Positions 11,435 through 23,885 of a DNA stretch of 64,000 nucleotides are shown piece after piece. The notes below the pieces were generated by a model, which was not told the origin of the DNA, made no database searches, and saw nothing but the letters and a program-made list of their open reading frames with translations. The translations under genes and the position numbers were made by a program. The stretch's first letter is position 1. Every line of letters begins with the position of its first letter. Origin of the DNA: Hyperoodon ampullatus (taxonomy: Eukaryota; Chordata; Mammalia; Artiodactyla; Ziphiidae); assembly GCA_949752795.1 (NCBI GenBank), contig OX457068.1, positions 62,871,582 through 62,935,581 of the forward strand, given 5' to 3'.

Positions 11435-12655
11435 TCTGTAACTCATGTTCTTCTGGATAGGAAAGTACTCTTGAATTATTTTGAGAATGATTTCATTATC
11501 TCTATTTTCTCTGTGTTCTCTGTCTCTTTGTCTCCATCTCTTTCTCTCTCTCCCTCCACTATTATGCTGACGCTGGAGTTCCAGGGGTTTTTTGTGTCTC
11601 TGTTCTCCTTTCTGAGAGATTTCCTCAAGTTGATCTTCCAGACTTTCTATTGAGTTTCACGTGTCTGCTCTCATGTTTTTGATTTCCAAGAACTCTTTTT
11701 TTGTTCTCTAAATATTCTTTAAAAAATAGCGTTCTGTTCTTGGTATGCAGCACCTTCTCTTATTTCTCTGGGGATATTAATGATCTTTAAAAATCTTTTC
11801 TTCTTCTTCCTGCATAGTTTCTGCTGCCTCCAGTTTGTTTGGTCTCTATATTCCTTACTGGGGGTTTTAATGGGAAGTTCAGTAACCTTTGGTTGTCTGC
11901 TTATGATTAAGTGCAGTGGTGGGCAGGGAGGAACCAAAATACTGATTGGAAACTCTGAGCGGTGGATGGGGCTCTTTGACTTTGAGCTTCACTGTAGGTT
12001 GATCTTGGTTAGCCCTTTGTTGGGGGAAGATCTTTCCTCTTGGATGCCCGGAGACTTCTCTTCTGATCTCCTATCTGGAGGGTAAAGGTCTGCTGCCAGT
12101 GTTGTGGATGCTGATTTGGTGAGGAGAACTTGAGGGGGAGGAGGTGTGGAAATATTAACTAACTCCCCTAAAGCAGAGATAAAGACTCTGCTTTATCTTC
12201 TTCAGAGAATAAACATCCAGACCCCCTGTCACAATGGAGAAGGGGGTGGATCCCCAGCACTGTAGAGTGGGGAAGGGGACCTGGGGAATCTGACCACTTC
12301 TCAAATCTCCTAATTTTTGTCAGTCCCTTATTCCCAATTCCAAGGGTACCACTGAGGTCAGCTCTTGAGCCCTTTCAGAATTCTCAGTGGAATTGGATCC
12401 TTTCTCAGCATTACTCCCATTTGTTTCATATTCAGCTCCCTTAGGCCTACCAATTCCAGTTACCATTTATCCATTTGCTTTCCAGCCTCTCAAATTTTTT
12501 GCTGAAATCTCTTTTTCTGTCTTCTCTGTCCTTGTAGGTTTATGTCTTTAAACAAATCTTTTTATTAGTTTTAGTGAATTTTGGAAGGGAGTGAATTTCA
12601 GGGTATGTGTTCAATCTGCTTTTTTTGCCTCCTTTCTCACTGTGTTCTAATTATC
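11435..12655 (-). mobile_element. Ancient L1-class element, second part (antisense)
   Basis: Continuation of the element at 9,420-10,489. Recognisable plus-strand phrases include 'TTCCTCAAGTTGATCTTCCA', 'TTTGATTTCCAAGAACTC', 'GGATATTAATGATCTTT', 'CCAAGGGTACCAC' and 'TCCTTGTAGGTTTATGTCTT'. It holds only short, meaningless frames. Confidence 0.5.
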
Positions 12656-13738
12656 CTACCAAGTGATCAGATCCTTTTAGAAGCCTCAGTCCTGCTGACT
12701 TCATCTGTCTGTCACCTGGCAGTTAGGCCAGGCCCCCATGGGCTGCTTCTCAAATTGCTGCAGCTGGGAGGCGGAGACAAGTTCCCTAGAGACAGAGCCC
12801 CAACCTGTCCAGGCGTCTCAGAGCCCCACAGACCTGCAGCTCCTTCACAGAGAGCTGGGAGGGAGGGAGGCCCTGGCCATTGGTGACTACTTTTGTGAGA
12901 GGGGTAGAGTCCAGCCAGGCGTGGCCAAAGACAACCCAACCCAATAGCCTGGGTTGGCAGCACAGTTGCCTTCAGGTCCACATGGCTGGATGCTGTGGAT
13001 GGCAGAGAGGATGGACCGCACACTGGAAAGACACTGACATTGCTCTTTCCGGTCTTCATTCAAATGCTTGCCTTCTGAAGCCTGATCATTTTGGGGGTCC
13101 AGGCTCCTTCTGTTCAGAACTGGGGCCGACTCTTGCTTGTTAGGATAACTCCTTCCTGGTGATGATAGCCTCCCATATATTGGCAGCTCTTGCTCTGGAG
13201 TCTGCAGTGTAATTCATGGGACACTGTTGTTGCCCACCCAACAGCTGCAGCCTCTCTTCTTGCCTAATAGAATATTCATTGGTATGGCTGGGGTCATGCC
13301 AAGGGCGGATCATGAGGGGTCAATGCTAGTCATAGCAATCCCATTCCCCTGTGTCTTGACTTCCAGGGGTGGGTATGCCACCCAGTTCTGGCCAATGAGG
13401 TATGTGTCTGGGCTAGGCTAGGGGATGGTGTAGTGTGTGGTGTAATTTCTGAGAAAATTTTTCCTTTTTGATAAAAAAGAGTTACCCAGAGATGAAGCCT
13501 TTCTCCCCTTCCTTTCCTTCTTGTTTTGAACTCTGTCATGTGAGGATATGATGCCTGAGCTGGGCAGCCATTTTACAGCCATGAGTCAATGAACCCAGAA
13601 AAGTAAATCTTGTACACTGTGATTAGTGGACTCACAGGTAGAAAGAGTATGGGACCTTGATTACATTGTTGAGCCTCTGAAACCATCCTGATACCACATT
13701 TACTCCCACCAGGGGACTTGCCAAGTCAACAGTAAATG
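12656..13738. other. Intergenic stretch; old repeat in the second half
   Basis: 12,656-13,200 looks unique and moderately GC-rich, and its frames of up to 115 codons look like noise. From about 13,200 to 13,690 the text ('AGTTCTGGCCAATGAGGTAT', 'GTGAGGATATGATGCCTGAG', 'GCAGCCATTTTACAGCCATG') resembles an unassigned placental dispersed repeat related to the one at 1,445-1,835. Confidence 0.5.
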
Positions 13739-14076
13739 GGGACTTCCCTGGTGGCACGGTGGTTAAGAACCCGTCTGTCAATTCAGGGGACATGGGTTCG
13801 AGCCCTGGTCCGGGAAGATCCCACATGCCACGGAGCAACTAAGCCTGTGCGCCACAACTACTGAACCTGCACTCTAGAGTCTCCTAGCCACAGCTACTGA
13901 GCCCGCAAGCCTAGAGCCCATGCTCCGCAACAAGAGAAGCCACTGCAATGAGAAGCCCGTGCACCGCAGTTAAGAGTAGCCCCCATTCACCGCAACTAGA
14001 GAAAGCCCGCAGGCAGCAAGGAAGACCAAACTCAGCCACAAATAAATACATAAGTTTATTTTAAAAACAAACAAAA
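13739..14076 (+). mobile_element. CHR-type SINE, long form
   Basis: The head GGGACTTCCCTGGTGGCACG has an A-box TGGCACGGTGG and a B box GGTTCGAGCCC. The body repeats CCGCAACTA-like motifs and the tail is A-rich. Diverged duplications AACAGTAAATG (13,728-13,738) and AACAATAAATG (14,077-14,087) flank it. The mismatches mark an older insertion. Confidence 0.88.
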
Positions 14077-14207
14077 ACAATAAATGAACTCGTGGTTTGA
14101 GCCTCCATAAATAAGGTTTTCTGCTCATTACTGTTAAAAGAAGCCTGACTATTAACACTCACAGACCATGTTTCTGGTCTTAGATTCTTCTGGTGCCTGG
14201 AAAAAGA

Positions 14208-14583
14208 CTTAGTCAGTTTGGGCTGCTATAACATAGTACCATAGACCAGGTGGCTTGTAAACAACAGAAATTTATTCCTCAGAGACCTGTAAGCTAGAAG
14301 TCTGAGGTCAGGCTGCCGGCATAGTCAAGTTCTGGTGAGGGCCTTCTTCCAGGTTGCACACTGTCATCTTCTCCTTGTATCCTCATGGTGGTTGAGAGCA
14401 AAAGCAAGCTCTCTAGCAACTCTTCTAAAGGGCACAAATCTCATTCACAGGGGCCCCACCTTCATGACCTCATCTAATCATAATTACATTTTAAAGGCTC
14501 CACTTCCTAGTACCATCACACTAAGCGGGGGAGTTGGGTTTCCACATATGAATTTTAGGGGGACACGAACTGTGAGTTGTAAC
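14208..14583 (-). mobile_element. MLT1-like LTR, antisense, degraded
   Basis: The plus strand reads 'TTTGGGCTGCTATAACATAG', 'AACAACAGAAATTTATTCCT', 'TCATGACCTCATCTAATCAT' and 'CCACATATGAATTTTAGGGG', which is the reverse of the LTR type at 4,857-5,227. Ends are eroded and I find no clear target duplication. Confidence 0.65.
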
Positions 14584-16789
14584 AAAAGCTATGCCTCATG
14601 GTGACTGAAGATAAACTAGCAATTTATTCATTCAATATTTATTGAGTGCCTACTATGTGCCCAGCACTGATTTAGGTAGAGAAATAAAAATGATACAGAG
14701 AGGCCTGGGCCTGGAGGAAGCAGGGCAGGGAAGGGATTCAAGAACACATGCAAAATAATAACCCAAGGTGGGCTTAGCTTCATGCTGGGGGCAGGGGAGG
14801 GCCAGCTGTGGGAGGTGTTTATCTGGGAGGTTATCCTGGCAGAGATGGACCAGGAATGGAAAATTCAAGTGCCTTCGGCGGGGGCAGGTAATGAAATGAG
14901 ACGTGTGAGCCTGGGTAGGGAGTAAGACCATAGGGAGTGAGGTTATATGGTGGAGTGAAGAGGTTTGCAATAAAAACCAAACACTGCCAAGGCTCTGCTG
15001 GCTAAACAGTCACCCACCAAAGCCCCCACATCTGCTGCCCTGAACATTGTGTGGCTGCCAGATTGTGACCTGCCAGGATATGGCTGAGGGTCCCTTGTGC
15101 TGTCACCTCGGGTAGTGTCCAGGTGTCTCATGGTCAGTCGGAAGCATCTAGGATGAATATGCTGCAGACCCTGGCTCCACACTGCAGATTCTCCCTTCAG
15201 CCACAACTGCTACAAGCTGGCATAAGGGCAAGTCCTTTGGGTCAGAAACCCAAAAGGGGTTAAGAATCTGAGGGCCAGAGAGTGCTGGAGGAGGCAGGGA
15301 CTCTGCAGAGCATCTGAATGAACCCCCCGATGTACAGATGTGAAGATGGGACCCAGAAGGACAGAAATGTGAAGTGGGAGTCCCTTGTCACTCGAAGTAT
15401 TCTTGCAAAGGCTGAGTGACCGCTCGTGGGTGATGCTACAATAAGGAGTCTCCTTCTGAGTTGGTGGATGGATTGGGCTTTGTAAACCATCCCTTCTGGT
15501 TCTGAGAGTTCCTGATCCCAGGCCCCCCACGAAGCCCTTCTCCCTGTAGATGGCAGCTCATTTCCTTGTTCATTCAATTTGAACACTCCCCATCTGGCTT
15601 TGCTTTGGAGCAGTTATTATTGGTAATCAACCATCAATTTAGCCCTAATGATGCAACCTGAACACATGTGGGGCGAAGCCTGGACCACAGCTGCCTTGCA
15701 GGGGGACAGCCCCGGGAGGTCTGGCTGGCCTCTGACCTCTTCCCACCTCCCTCCAGGTCCAGTTAGGGGGTAGAGGCTGGGCCCCTGCCCTAAACCTTTC
15801 CCTTCTCCTTCCACATCCCCAGGATCAGCCTCCAAGGCCTCAAATCCACCTCTCTGCCAGGCCAAAAGGAAAGTCCATCTCTGGAATCTGAGGGTATGAC
15901 TACCTAGAGAAGCGGGGACAGGAGCCCCAGGAGAGGGGACAGGGAGGCAAAGGCTCTGGAGTGAAATTCAGCTCCCATGGTAGATATGCTAAGGAGGGTT
16001 GAGCAGTGCTTCCTGAGCTGTGGGAAGACTCAACTTCTAGAAGGCTGAAGGTCAGAGGGGGCTGGTGCATATATTTACTTGAACATTTACTGCTTTTTTC
16101 CAAGGCAGGAAAGGTTTTCAGCAGGGACGATGCCTTAAGCCAAAGCCATGAGGGATGGTGGCATTTAAAGGCTCTGTGCCAGATGTGGGGAGAAGGGATG
16201 GGTGGGAATTCTGGGCTTCTCAAGTCCCTCTGAAAAGTGAGGCCAATACCTCTAATGAGGTGTAGGGCCAGCCTGGCTTCTTGGGGTTGGGACCAAGAGT
16301 GTCATGGTGACAACTAGAGCAGAATCCCATGGTGGAGGAGAGCACCAGGGGTAGGCGGCACACCTGGGTGTGAATACTGTGCCCTCGACCTGGATAAAGC
16401 GACCTGGCCTCTGGGAGCCTCAGTGTCCTCCGCCGTGAAATGAGGACAAGCTGAGCCACCCCGCCCTTTGCAGGGAGGGAAGAGGAGCGAGTGTGAGAAG
16501 TTGTGAGGACAGAGAAGGCAGGCTGTGCAAGTGGGGGGCCTCAGGCCCCAAGCTCCGCCTCACCTCCGCAGCCCTGCTTCCAGTCTCTTAAAGGCTGGAT
16601 CACCTCATTCCAACCAGAGTTCCTTGCGGGCCGATCACACAACGGCTGTAAAGTCAGAAAGTAGGTTGAAGATCAAAATGCTGGCCTGAGAGTCTGATTC
16701 TTTTAAAAAAGAAAATCCTCAATTCCGGTTGGAGTAAACATTTCTTTTGTTCTCTCGAAGCAGGCTCAGAGACGCAGAGTCAGGAGAAG
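14584..16789. other. Intergenic, with L2 and MIR remnants
   Basis: 14,622-14,700 is an antisense L2 end (ATTTATTGAGTGCCTACTAT). 16,350-16,470 is a sense MIR remnant (CAGTGTCCTCCGCCGTGAAA). The rest is GC-moderate unique sequence. Frames of around 100 codons at 15,210-16,233 lack any known domain. Confidence 0.55.
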
Positions 16790-16795
16790 CGGAAG

Positions 16796-16802
<7 letters not shown>

Positions 16803-16831
<29 letters not shown>

Positions 16832-17020
16832 GGTACGCGGGCCTCTCACTGTTGCGGCCTCTCTCGTCGCGGAGCACAGGCTGCGGACGCGCAGGCTCAG
16901 CGTCCATGGCTCACGGGCCCAGCTGCTCTGCGGCATGTGGGATCTTCCCGGACCGGGGCACGAACCCGTGTCCCCGGCATCGGCAGGCGGACCCTCAACC
17001 ACTGCGCCACCAGGGAAGCC
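16803..17020 (-). mobile_element. CHR-type SINE, young short form
   Basis: The minus strand gives the canonical head with A box TGGCGCAGTGG and B box GGTTCGTGCCC, the 'CGCGTCCGCAGCC' body and 'CGCGTACCGC' followed by about 29 A. A perfect 13-bp duplication CGGAAGTGATTTT flanks it (16,790-16,802 and 17,021-17,033). The long frames crossing it come from SINE sequence, not a gene. Confidence 0.95.
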
Positions 17021-17261
17021 CGGAAGTGATTTTAAAGTCACTCTCTTGCCCAAGATCACTTCGTGGTTCCCCATTGTCAACAGCACAGAGCAGCCCCTGG
17101 TGCCAGCTGAGCGCTGGTTGCTGGGCACACGGCGGAGAGCAAAGCAGACACAGCGCAGGCCAGCCCTCGGGGGCGGGTGGTCTAGGTCTCGCATCACGAT
17201 TTTTCCCAAATGCCCCCTCACCACCTGCAAGAGATTCACCAGGGAAGGCGGGTGGGGCTGG

Positions 17262-17370
17262 CTAAAATGCAGTTTCCTGGGCCCAGCCCTGGGGCCTCCT
17301 GAGAATCTCAGGGACTGGGACCTGGGTATCTACCTTTTAAGACATCTCCATATGATTCTTACTCACACGG
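17262..17370 (+). mobile_element. MER5-like hAT DNA transposon remnant
   Basis: Phrases 'CTGGGCCCAGCCCTGGGGCC' and 'GGGTATCTACCTTTTAAGAC', then 'ATATGATTCTTACTCACA', follow the internal order of MER5A/B-type non-autonomous elements. Only part of the element is left. Confidence 0.55.
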
Positions 17371-17799
17371 AAGTGTAAGAAGCAGCCCCTACGGATGGCG
17401 ACTCCAGGGACTGGCCTCCACCCCCTACATGGATTTCCACCCTTTGCCCACCCCACCAACCAAGGTGGACACTGCGGAGGGAGAATGAGGAAACCAAGGA
17501 ACTAAGAAAAGTCCTGACGCCCCCGTTGCCTCAAGGGCAGGCTAACTCTTTCCTCCCCTCACGCTCAATTTGTTCCGTCTGCCCTAACGTGCGTTGACTA
17601 CGTTGGACATTTCCTTCCCTTCTTCTCTGCATCTTGACGTGCATGGAAGTAGTGCCTCTACTTAGGAACTTAGAGCTTACACGTGTCCAGAAGCCTGAAC
17701 AGATTCTTGCATCCCAGGAGAAACATCTCACCTCTGTCTGTACCCATGTAGACAGGAATCACTGGTCACCTGGTGATGTTACACGTGGCTGCATGTGGG

Positions 17800-18250
17800 A
17801 GAAAGTGAGGGAAAGTTGCAAAATAACAATGGCTTCAATGATATAGAAATTTAATTCTTTCCTATTTTAAAGAAGTCACAGAGAGGCCATCTGGGGCTGG
17901 TAGGGTGGGTTTATGAAAGCATCTAGTGTCCAGGCTCTTTCAAACTCGCTTCTACAGCATCTGCATGAGATTCACTATGTACTTTCCACTTTATGGTCTT
18001 ACATGGCTGCTCCAGCTCCTGCCCTTACATCATCTTCCAGTTAGTGCAAATAATAAAGGAGAGGAGAAAGGCACACCTCCTCGCCTTAACACCTTCTGGA
18101 AGTCATACATGAACTTCTGCTTATATCTCACTGGTCAGAATGTAGTCACACAGACAATGGGGGCGCCTAGCACTCTGCAGCACCACTGCAGTCCTCCTCA
18201 ATCTGAGGCATGTTTGCTGTGGTTGTCCTTACATTTGAGTTGATTTATGA
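17800..18250. repeat. Old dispersed repeat, family not assigned
   Basis: It shares diagnostic text with two other places in this window (about 44,860-45,275 and 53,313-54,040), for example 'CTTATATCTCACTGGTCAGA' here against 'CTTGTATCCCATTGGCCAGA' and 'TTTAAATCCTATTGGACAGA' there. Three diverged copies in 64 kb show it is a genuine dispersed family common in placental genomes. I do not know its name. Confidence 0.6.
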
Positions 18251-19486
18251 ATATATATGACTGCCTCATGCAAATAAGAACAAACTTGGAGAAAATGTGG
18301 AACAGTTAGTAAGAGTTAGAATCAGAGAATTACAAAGGGAATGAGAGTAAAGCGGAACTTTTCAGAGATGAGTATATGAGATCCCTTGAATGGCATCACT
18401 TTGGATTTAGGAACAATTGGGCTTGGGAACCACCTTTGGAATCTTACATCCTCATAAAGGAGGGAGTGCCTATAGAACATTCTTTTTCCTGGTTAAAAAT
18501 TCCAGGCGTGTCCCCTGTTCCTCCTTTACACTTCTGGATCAATGTGCCGTTCTGAAGTCTGACTTTCGACCCCACCACCCCATGATTTATCTCCCTAACT
18601 GATTTCCCAGTCCCAATCGACCCACACCTCTTCATTTTGTGCACAGATTACTCTTCCTGATTAGCTCACACCTCTGCTCAGAAACCTCCAGTGTTCCCCA
18701 CTGCCTACCAAACTCCTAATTTCTTCACCGGGTGTGCACACCAGCCCCTTCCACGACTCTATTCCCATCAAATAAACTTGGCTGTTTTCTTAACTAACCC
18801 AGTGCCTCGGCTTCTCTGGCCTCCATGCAAGCTGCTCTCATAGCTGGTATACCTTAAGAGGCTTTGTGTTTGCCCCTGCCACTGCAGGAGAAGACCAGGT
18901 CCTGGTTGCCGGAGGCAGAGCTCCCAGCAACCCACAGACCAGCAGCATCACCGCAGCTGCCTCGTCGCACAAGCAGAGCTGGCCAGTGAGGCCGATCCCC
19001 GGCCAGCCCGCACGTGTGTGAGAATAAATGCTTATTGGTGTCCGCCACTGCAATTGTATAAGTATTTATCATGTAATATTATCATAGCAGTAGCTAGCCC
19101 ATCCACCTGGCTAGATACCTCTCTCCTCATTGGAACCCCTGCAGTATTTTCGGTGCCTCTGGTATGAATCACTTCTACCTTCAGCAAGAATTAGGTTTGG
19201 ATGTGAACACAATCCAGAGAAACAGTGGTTTAAACAAGACAGGAGTTTATTTCTCTCTCATATGATGGTTGTGAAGTAGGTAAACTGTCCACAGCTGCCA
19301 TAGGTGTGTGAACTGAAATTCAGCCCGAGCTCCTGGCTTAGGGCTGTGAGACATATGAGGACGAAGCACCGTTTTCTACTTTGCCCAACCTGAAGAAACA
19401 TCTTTTTGTGTGCCTGCACAGTGAAGGATGTGTGCCTGCTGTCTTTTTGTGTATTTCTTACTTAAAAAAAATTCAAATATAAACTG
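18251..19486. other. Intergenic, no gene seen
   Basis: Mostly unique. 19,192-19,350 (GTTTAAACAAGACAGGAGTT, TTATTTCTCTCTCATATGAT) looks like another piece of an old dispersed repeat. No exon or RNA gene is apparent. Confidence 0.5.
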
Positions 19487-20000
<514 letters not shown>

Positions 20001-20003
20001 CCC

Positions 20004-20790
20004 ATAAACAAAAGTAAAGAGAATAATATAATGAACCCTCATGTATCCTTCATCTAATTCCAACAATTATCAACTCAATGCCAATCTAGTTTCATCTATA
20101 CCCCTCTCCGTGGGTTAGATCATTTAATATATCTGTAAAGCATCTGAAAATAAGGATCCGTTGTGTAAACACAACCACAACCATTATTCCATCTAAAAAC
20201 CCAATAATTCCCTAATATCACTAGTATCTAGTGTCTGCATTTCCCCAATTATTTTTATAGCTTATTTGTTCATCACATCTCATGAAAGTCTAAATGTTGC
20301 ATTTGGTTGATATATCCCTTACGCCTCTATAGGGCCCCCCTCCATCTCTTTTTTTCCCTTTATAATTTTTTTTTGAATGCAATGTTTGTCCCATAAAGTT
20401 TCCATGATCTGGATTTTGCTAAGTGCACACTTATAGTATCTTTTAATATGTTTCTCTGTTTCCGATGCTTCATATCAATTGGAAATTAGACCTAGAGGTT
20501 TGATTAGGCTCAGGTTCCATTTTCTGGAAGGACTACTTTATGAGTGGTGGTCTGTTCTTTTATCAGGAGGCAAATCATGTCCCATGTCTCTCTTTTGGTG
20601 ATTTTAACAGCTGTTGGTGGTCATTGTTCAGAACTATTGTTTCATTAAGATGGTACTTTCATTATATCACTTCTTCATTTATTAGTCAATACTTCTATAA
20701 AGAGAAGCTTGCCTCATCCAATTTTTCATTATACTGAAATGGAGTTCATAGAAGAAAAGGTAGGATAGATGCGCTTGATTCTTTCTATTT
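20004..20790. mobile_element. Old L1-class (L1M-type) fragment
   Basis: AT-rich text with 'TCCAACAATTATCAACTCAA', 'CTAGTTTCATCTATACCCCT', 'TTGGTTGATATATCCCTTA', 'CCATGATCTGGATTTTGCTA' and 'CTTCATTTATTAGTCAATAC' matches a remembered old L1 section found widely in mammals. Non-coding and heavily mutated; orientation not determined. Confidence 0.5.
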
Positions 20791-22954
20791 ATCAGTTATT
20801 TTATTATTATTCTTATTTTTAATGGTTTCTTAGCATCCTCAAAATCAGCTCTGTTTTCTAAGAAAGCCATCCCTGCTTCCATCCCTTTCCCCAGGGTAGA
20901 GTCACAGGACCCCAGCTCCCTGCCAGGTGGTCTGGGATCTTCAGCATTTAACCTGGAAAGCCAGGTGCTCAGACAATTTCCCTGTTACAATGGAGAGGGG
21001 GTGTTGTGGACCCGGGGTACCTGGCTGTGTTTCCTGTTGGCTCCACCTGTGTGAGGGCTGAGACATGCTCTGGGCACTTAGTGAGTACGCAAGGAGCACA
21101 GGAGTGACAGATTCAGTCCCCACTGGTCCTATCTGTCCCACCGCCCTATTTCCATTCAGCCAGGCCCTGAGCTGTCTCCTACGGCCTCACTCATCCCAAG
21201 CTTCTCCTGCTGCTGCTGTTCCTTTCCCTTTCCTTCCCCTCCCTCTCTTCTCCTTCTTCTTCCTTCCCTCCCCCTCTTCTCTTCCTCCTTTTTCTCCCCT
21301 TCTCTTTCCCTCACTTTCCCCATCTCCAGCTTCTTCTTCTGCATTTACTTCTGGCTTTTGTTCCTGTTTTGCCTCCTTGACTCAATGCCTCCCCAGTTTT
21401 CTCAGCCTGTTGGAAATGGACCCAGCCTTTAGGGTCCTCTCCTTCCCTGCTCTATCCTGAAGGATTCCTTGAGTACTCAAGCCCACCCTGACTTCCACCT
21501 GACTCACCGTCATGCCTGGTTAAGCTCCTCTTGGATCCCTTTCTTTTCTTGTGTTTATGCCCAGATCCCCGCAAGTGATTGTCAGTGCCTGGGGCCATGC
21601 CTCTGTCCCCAGCAGGCTGCATCTAGCTAGACCTCCTGCCTTGTTCAGCACAGGAGCTGTTGTGACACCAATCATGGGGGTGCATTGATTGAGGCACTGC
21701 TGTTGGGCACAGATTTTGAAAGCTGTGTCTACCTGTGGCCGACACAACCTGGAGAAGAGCAGGAATCTGGTCATCAGTCTTGGAAAATTTTTGATGTCTA
21801 CGTGACTGAAGAGGTGGATTTGTGTTCATTTGTTGACTAAATGGCAGTGGTGGTCATAACCCAGATCTGATATTGGGCTTCAAAGGAGTAGTTCTTGAAA
21901 CAGATGCTTCTGGGCTCCAGAAACACGAGGCTCTATAGAACCCTTTCTGCAGGTGGCCAGAGTGGAAACAAGAGAGTGAGGAATCAAAGTGTGGGTCAAG
22001 GTTCAAAGTGGCAGTGCTATTTCTACTTTATAGAGTCAAGTTTCTCCATTTTGGATCAGGAATTATAGACTGACCTTCACCTTTCATTTTTAATATTTCT
22101 TCTTGAGTCTTACATGCTAAGCCTGCAAACATGCTCTAGGTATTGATTTTGGCAGTGGGTGGGAAGAACATAGAAAGAAAAAACCACGAAGAATGAAATA
22201 TTTCTATAAATCTTTCTGTTCTTAGGAGCCTGCTTTATTGTACTTCTGTGGACTTTATGTAATGGAAGGGGCAGTGAAAACAGTCATCCCAGCATAATGG
22301 GAAGAAAATGGGAAGTAGGACAGTACTAGGCTGTACGCTGGGAAAAATGGATTCTGGTTGTAACGCTGACCTTGTTCATAAGCCCATTTCTGAGCCTCAG
22401 TTTCCTCATTTGTGTAACAAGGAGATGGGCAAGACAATAATCAAGTTTCATTCTTGGAGACACTACTTTATCTATACTTCTAGAATTCTCTGTGTTATTT
22501 ACAGAATCCATACCTATCTTCTCATTTGATCCTCACAATAAACCTTTAATGCAGGTTATTATTACCCATATTAGACAGATGGGTGCATTGAGGCTGAGAG
22601 ATGGTAGGTTTCATACAAATGAAGCTTGTCTTCCTGACGCACAGTGATTCCTTCTTACCAGGAGGCGTAGACCTGTGAGGGAATGTCGGTATATTGGTGA
22701 ATGTTGGCATCTGCCTGTTATGTTTCTCTGATGTGTGAATATGCAGGTATGAAGGGTATGGTTAGTAGGTAGATTTCCCTAGTTAGAGTGATGGTCTGTT
22801 CCTTGATGATTGCTTTCGTCTGATGGATGTTCCATGTTATGGTAGAATGTCCACTGAACACATTAACTAGGCGCTCATAAAAAAACAACAGGAGGGCAAG
22901 AGGTAGTGGGCAAGGAGAGATGGACAAGTAAAGGGGAAAGAACTAGGGCTGGAG
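20791..22954. other. Intergenic stretch
   Basis: It includes the polypyrimidine tract at 21,220-21,345, a sense MIR remnant at about 22,335-22,440 (CTGAGCCTCAGTTTCCTCAT) and an antisense MIR/L2 remnant at about 22,520-22,660. No gene is evident. Confidence 0.55.
21220..21345 (+). repeat. Polypyrimidine (CT-rich) tract
   Basis: About 125 bases are nearly all C and T on the plus strand, so the minus strand is nearly all purine. Such tracts can adopt triplex (H-DNA) structure. The 62-codon minus-strand frame of Lys/Glu/Arg/Gly residues is a consequence of this composition. Confidence 0.85.
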
Positions 22955-23145
22955 AGCTAGGCACCATTCTATGTTCTCTGCAAGTATTAAATTACTTGGT
23001 CCTCACATCAATCCTATGAGGAAGGTTGCTATAATCCTGCTCATTTTACAGCTATTGAAACTAAGGCCTGGAGAAGTTAAATAACTTATTCAAGCTAGTA
23101 AGTGGCAGAGCCAGAATGTGAAGCCAGGCAATCTGATTTTGGAGT
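22955..23145 (-). repeat. MIR SINE, antisense
   Basis: The plus strand reads 'GGTCCTCACATCAATCCTAT', 'CTCATTTTACAGCTATTGAA', 'CTAGTAAGTGGCAGAGCC' and 'CCAGGCAATCTGATTTTGGA', the expected reverse of MIR. Confidence 0.8.
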
Positions 23146-23240
23146 GTGTACCCAAACTACTCTGCTGTCAAGGTCAGATTGGGCAGTCATAGCCTTTGTG
23201 AGCTACTCTGGTATAAAGTAAGATAAAGAATGCCCACCCA

Positions 23241-23576
23241 GGGAGATTGGGATTGACATATATACACTAATATGTATAAAATAGATAACTGGGCTTCCCT
23301 GGTGGCGCAGTGGTTGGGAGTCCGCCTGCTGATGCAGGGGACGCGGGTTCGTGCCCTGGTCCGGGAGGATCCTGCATGCCGCGGAGCGGCTGGGCCCATG
23401 GGCCGTGGCTGCTGGGCCTGCGCGTCCGGAGCCTGTGCTCCGCAGTGGGAGGGGCCACAGCGGTGAGAGGCCCGCGTACCGCAAAAAAAAAAAAAAAAAA
23501 AAAAAGATAACGAATAAGGACCTGCTGCATAATAAATAAATAAAATAAAATTCAAAAATTCAAAAAAAAAAAAAAA
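23241..23576 (+). mobile_element. L1 3' UTR fragment, itself interrupted by a SINE
   Basis: GGATTGACATATATACACTA at the start, 'GTATAAAATAGATAAC' before the SINE, and 'ACGAATAAGGACCTGCTGCA' with an A-rich tail after it match an L1 3' UTR. Copies of AAAGAATGYCCACCCA flank it at 23,225-23,240 and 23,577-23,592, consistent with a target-site duplication. Confidence 0.75.
23290..23504 (+). mobile_element. CHR-type SINE, young short form, inside the L1 fragment
   Basis: Canonical head with A box TGGCGCAGTGG and B box GGTTCGTGCCC, body to 'CGCGTACCGC' and about 23 A. The short duplication AGATAAC (23,283-23,289 and 23,505-23,511) lies in the L1 3' UTR text on both sides. Confidence 0.92.
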
Positions 23577-23592
23577 AAAGAATGTCCACCCA

Positions 23593-23885
23593 GGGACTTC
23601 CCTGGCGGTCCAGTGGTAGAATATCCGCCTTCCAATGCAGGGGACACAGGTACGATCCCTGGTCAGGGAACTAAGATCGCACATGCCGCGGGGCAACTAA
23701 GCCCACGCGCGTCAACTAGAAAGAGAAAACCCGCACTCCACAACTAGAGAGACAGAGAAGCCTGCGCTCCACAAGGAAAGATCCTGCATGTTACAGTGAA
23801 GATCCTGCATGCCACAACTAAGACCCGACGCAGCCAAAAATAAACAAAAATTTAAAAATAATTAATTAAATAAATGTTGAAAAAA
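23593..23885 (+). mobile_element. CHR-type SINE, long form
   Basis: Head GGGACTTCCCTGGCGGTCCA, B-box-like GGTACGATCCC, a body with two copies of 'GATCCTGCATG', and an A/T-rich tail. It is flanked by AAAGAATGTCCACCCA (23,577-23,592) and AAAGAATGCCCACCCA (23,886-23,901). The left copy of this duplication is also the right copy of the L1 fragment's. Confidence 0.9.

Noticed and set aside
16747..17265. 172- and 157-codon frames near 17 kb
   Set aside because: Most of each frame is the CHR SINE at 16,803-17,020 including its poly-A/T. The same peptide recurs wherever this SINE occurs (23.3, 38.1, 47.3, 50.4 and 53.5 kb).
23290..23360. tRNA-like A and B boxes suggesting a tRNA gene
   Set aside because: These belong to the tRNA-derived head of CHR SINEs. 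There is no tRNA cloverleaf 3' half, and a poly-A tail and target duplications are present. The same applies to every other copy in the window.
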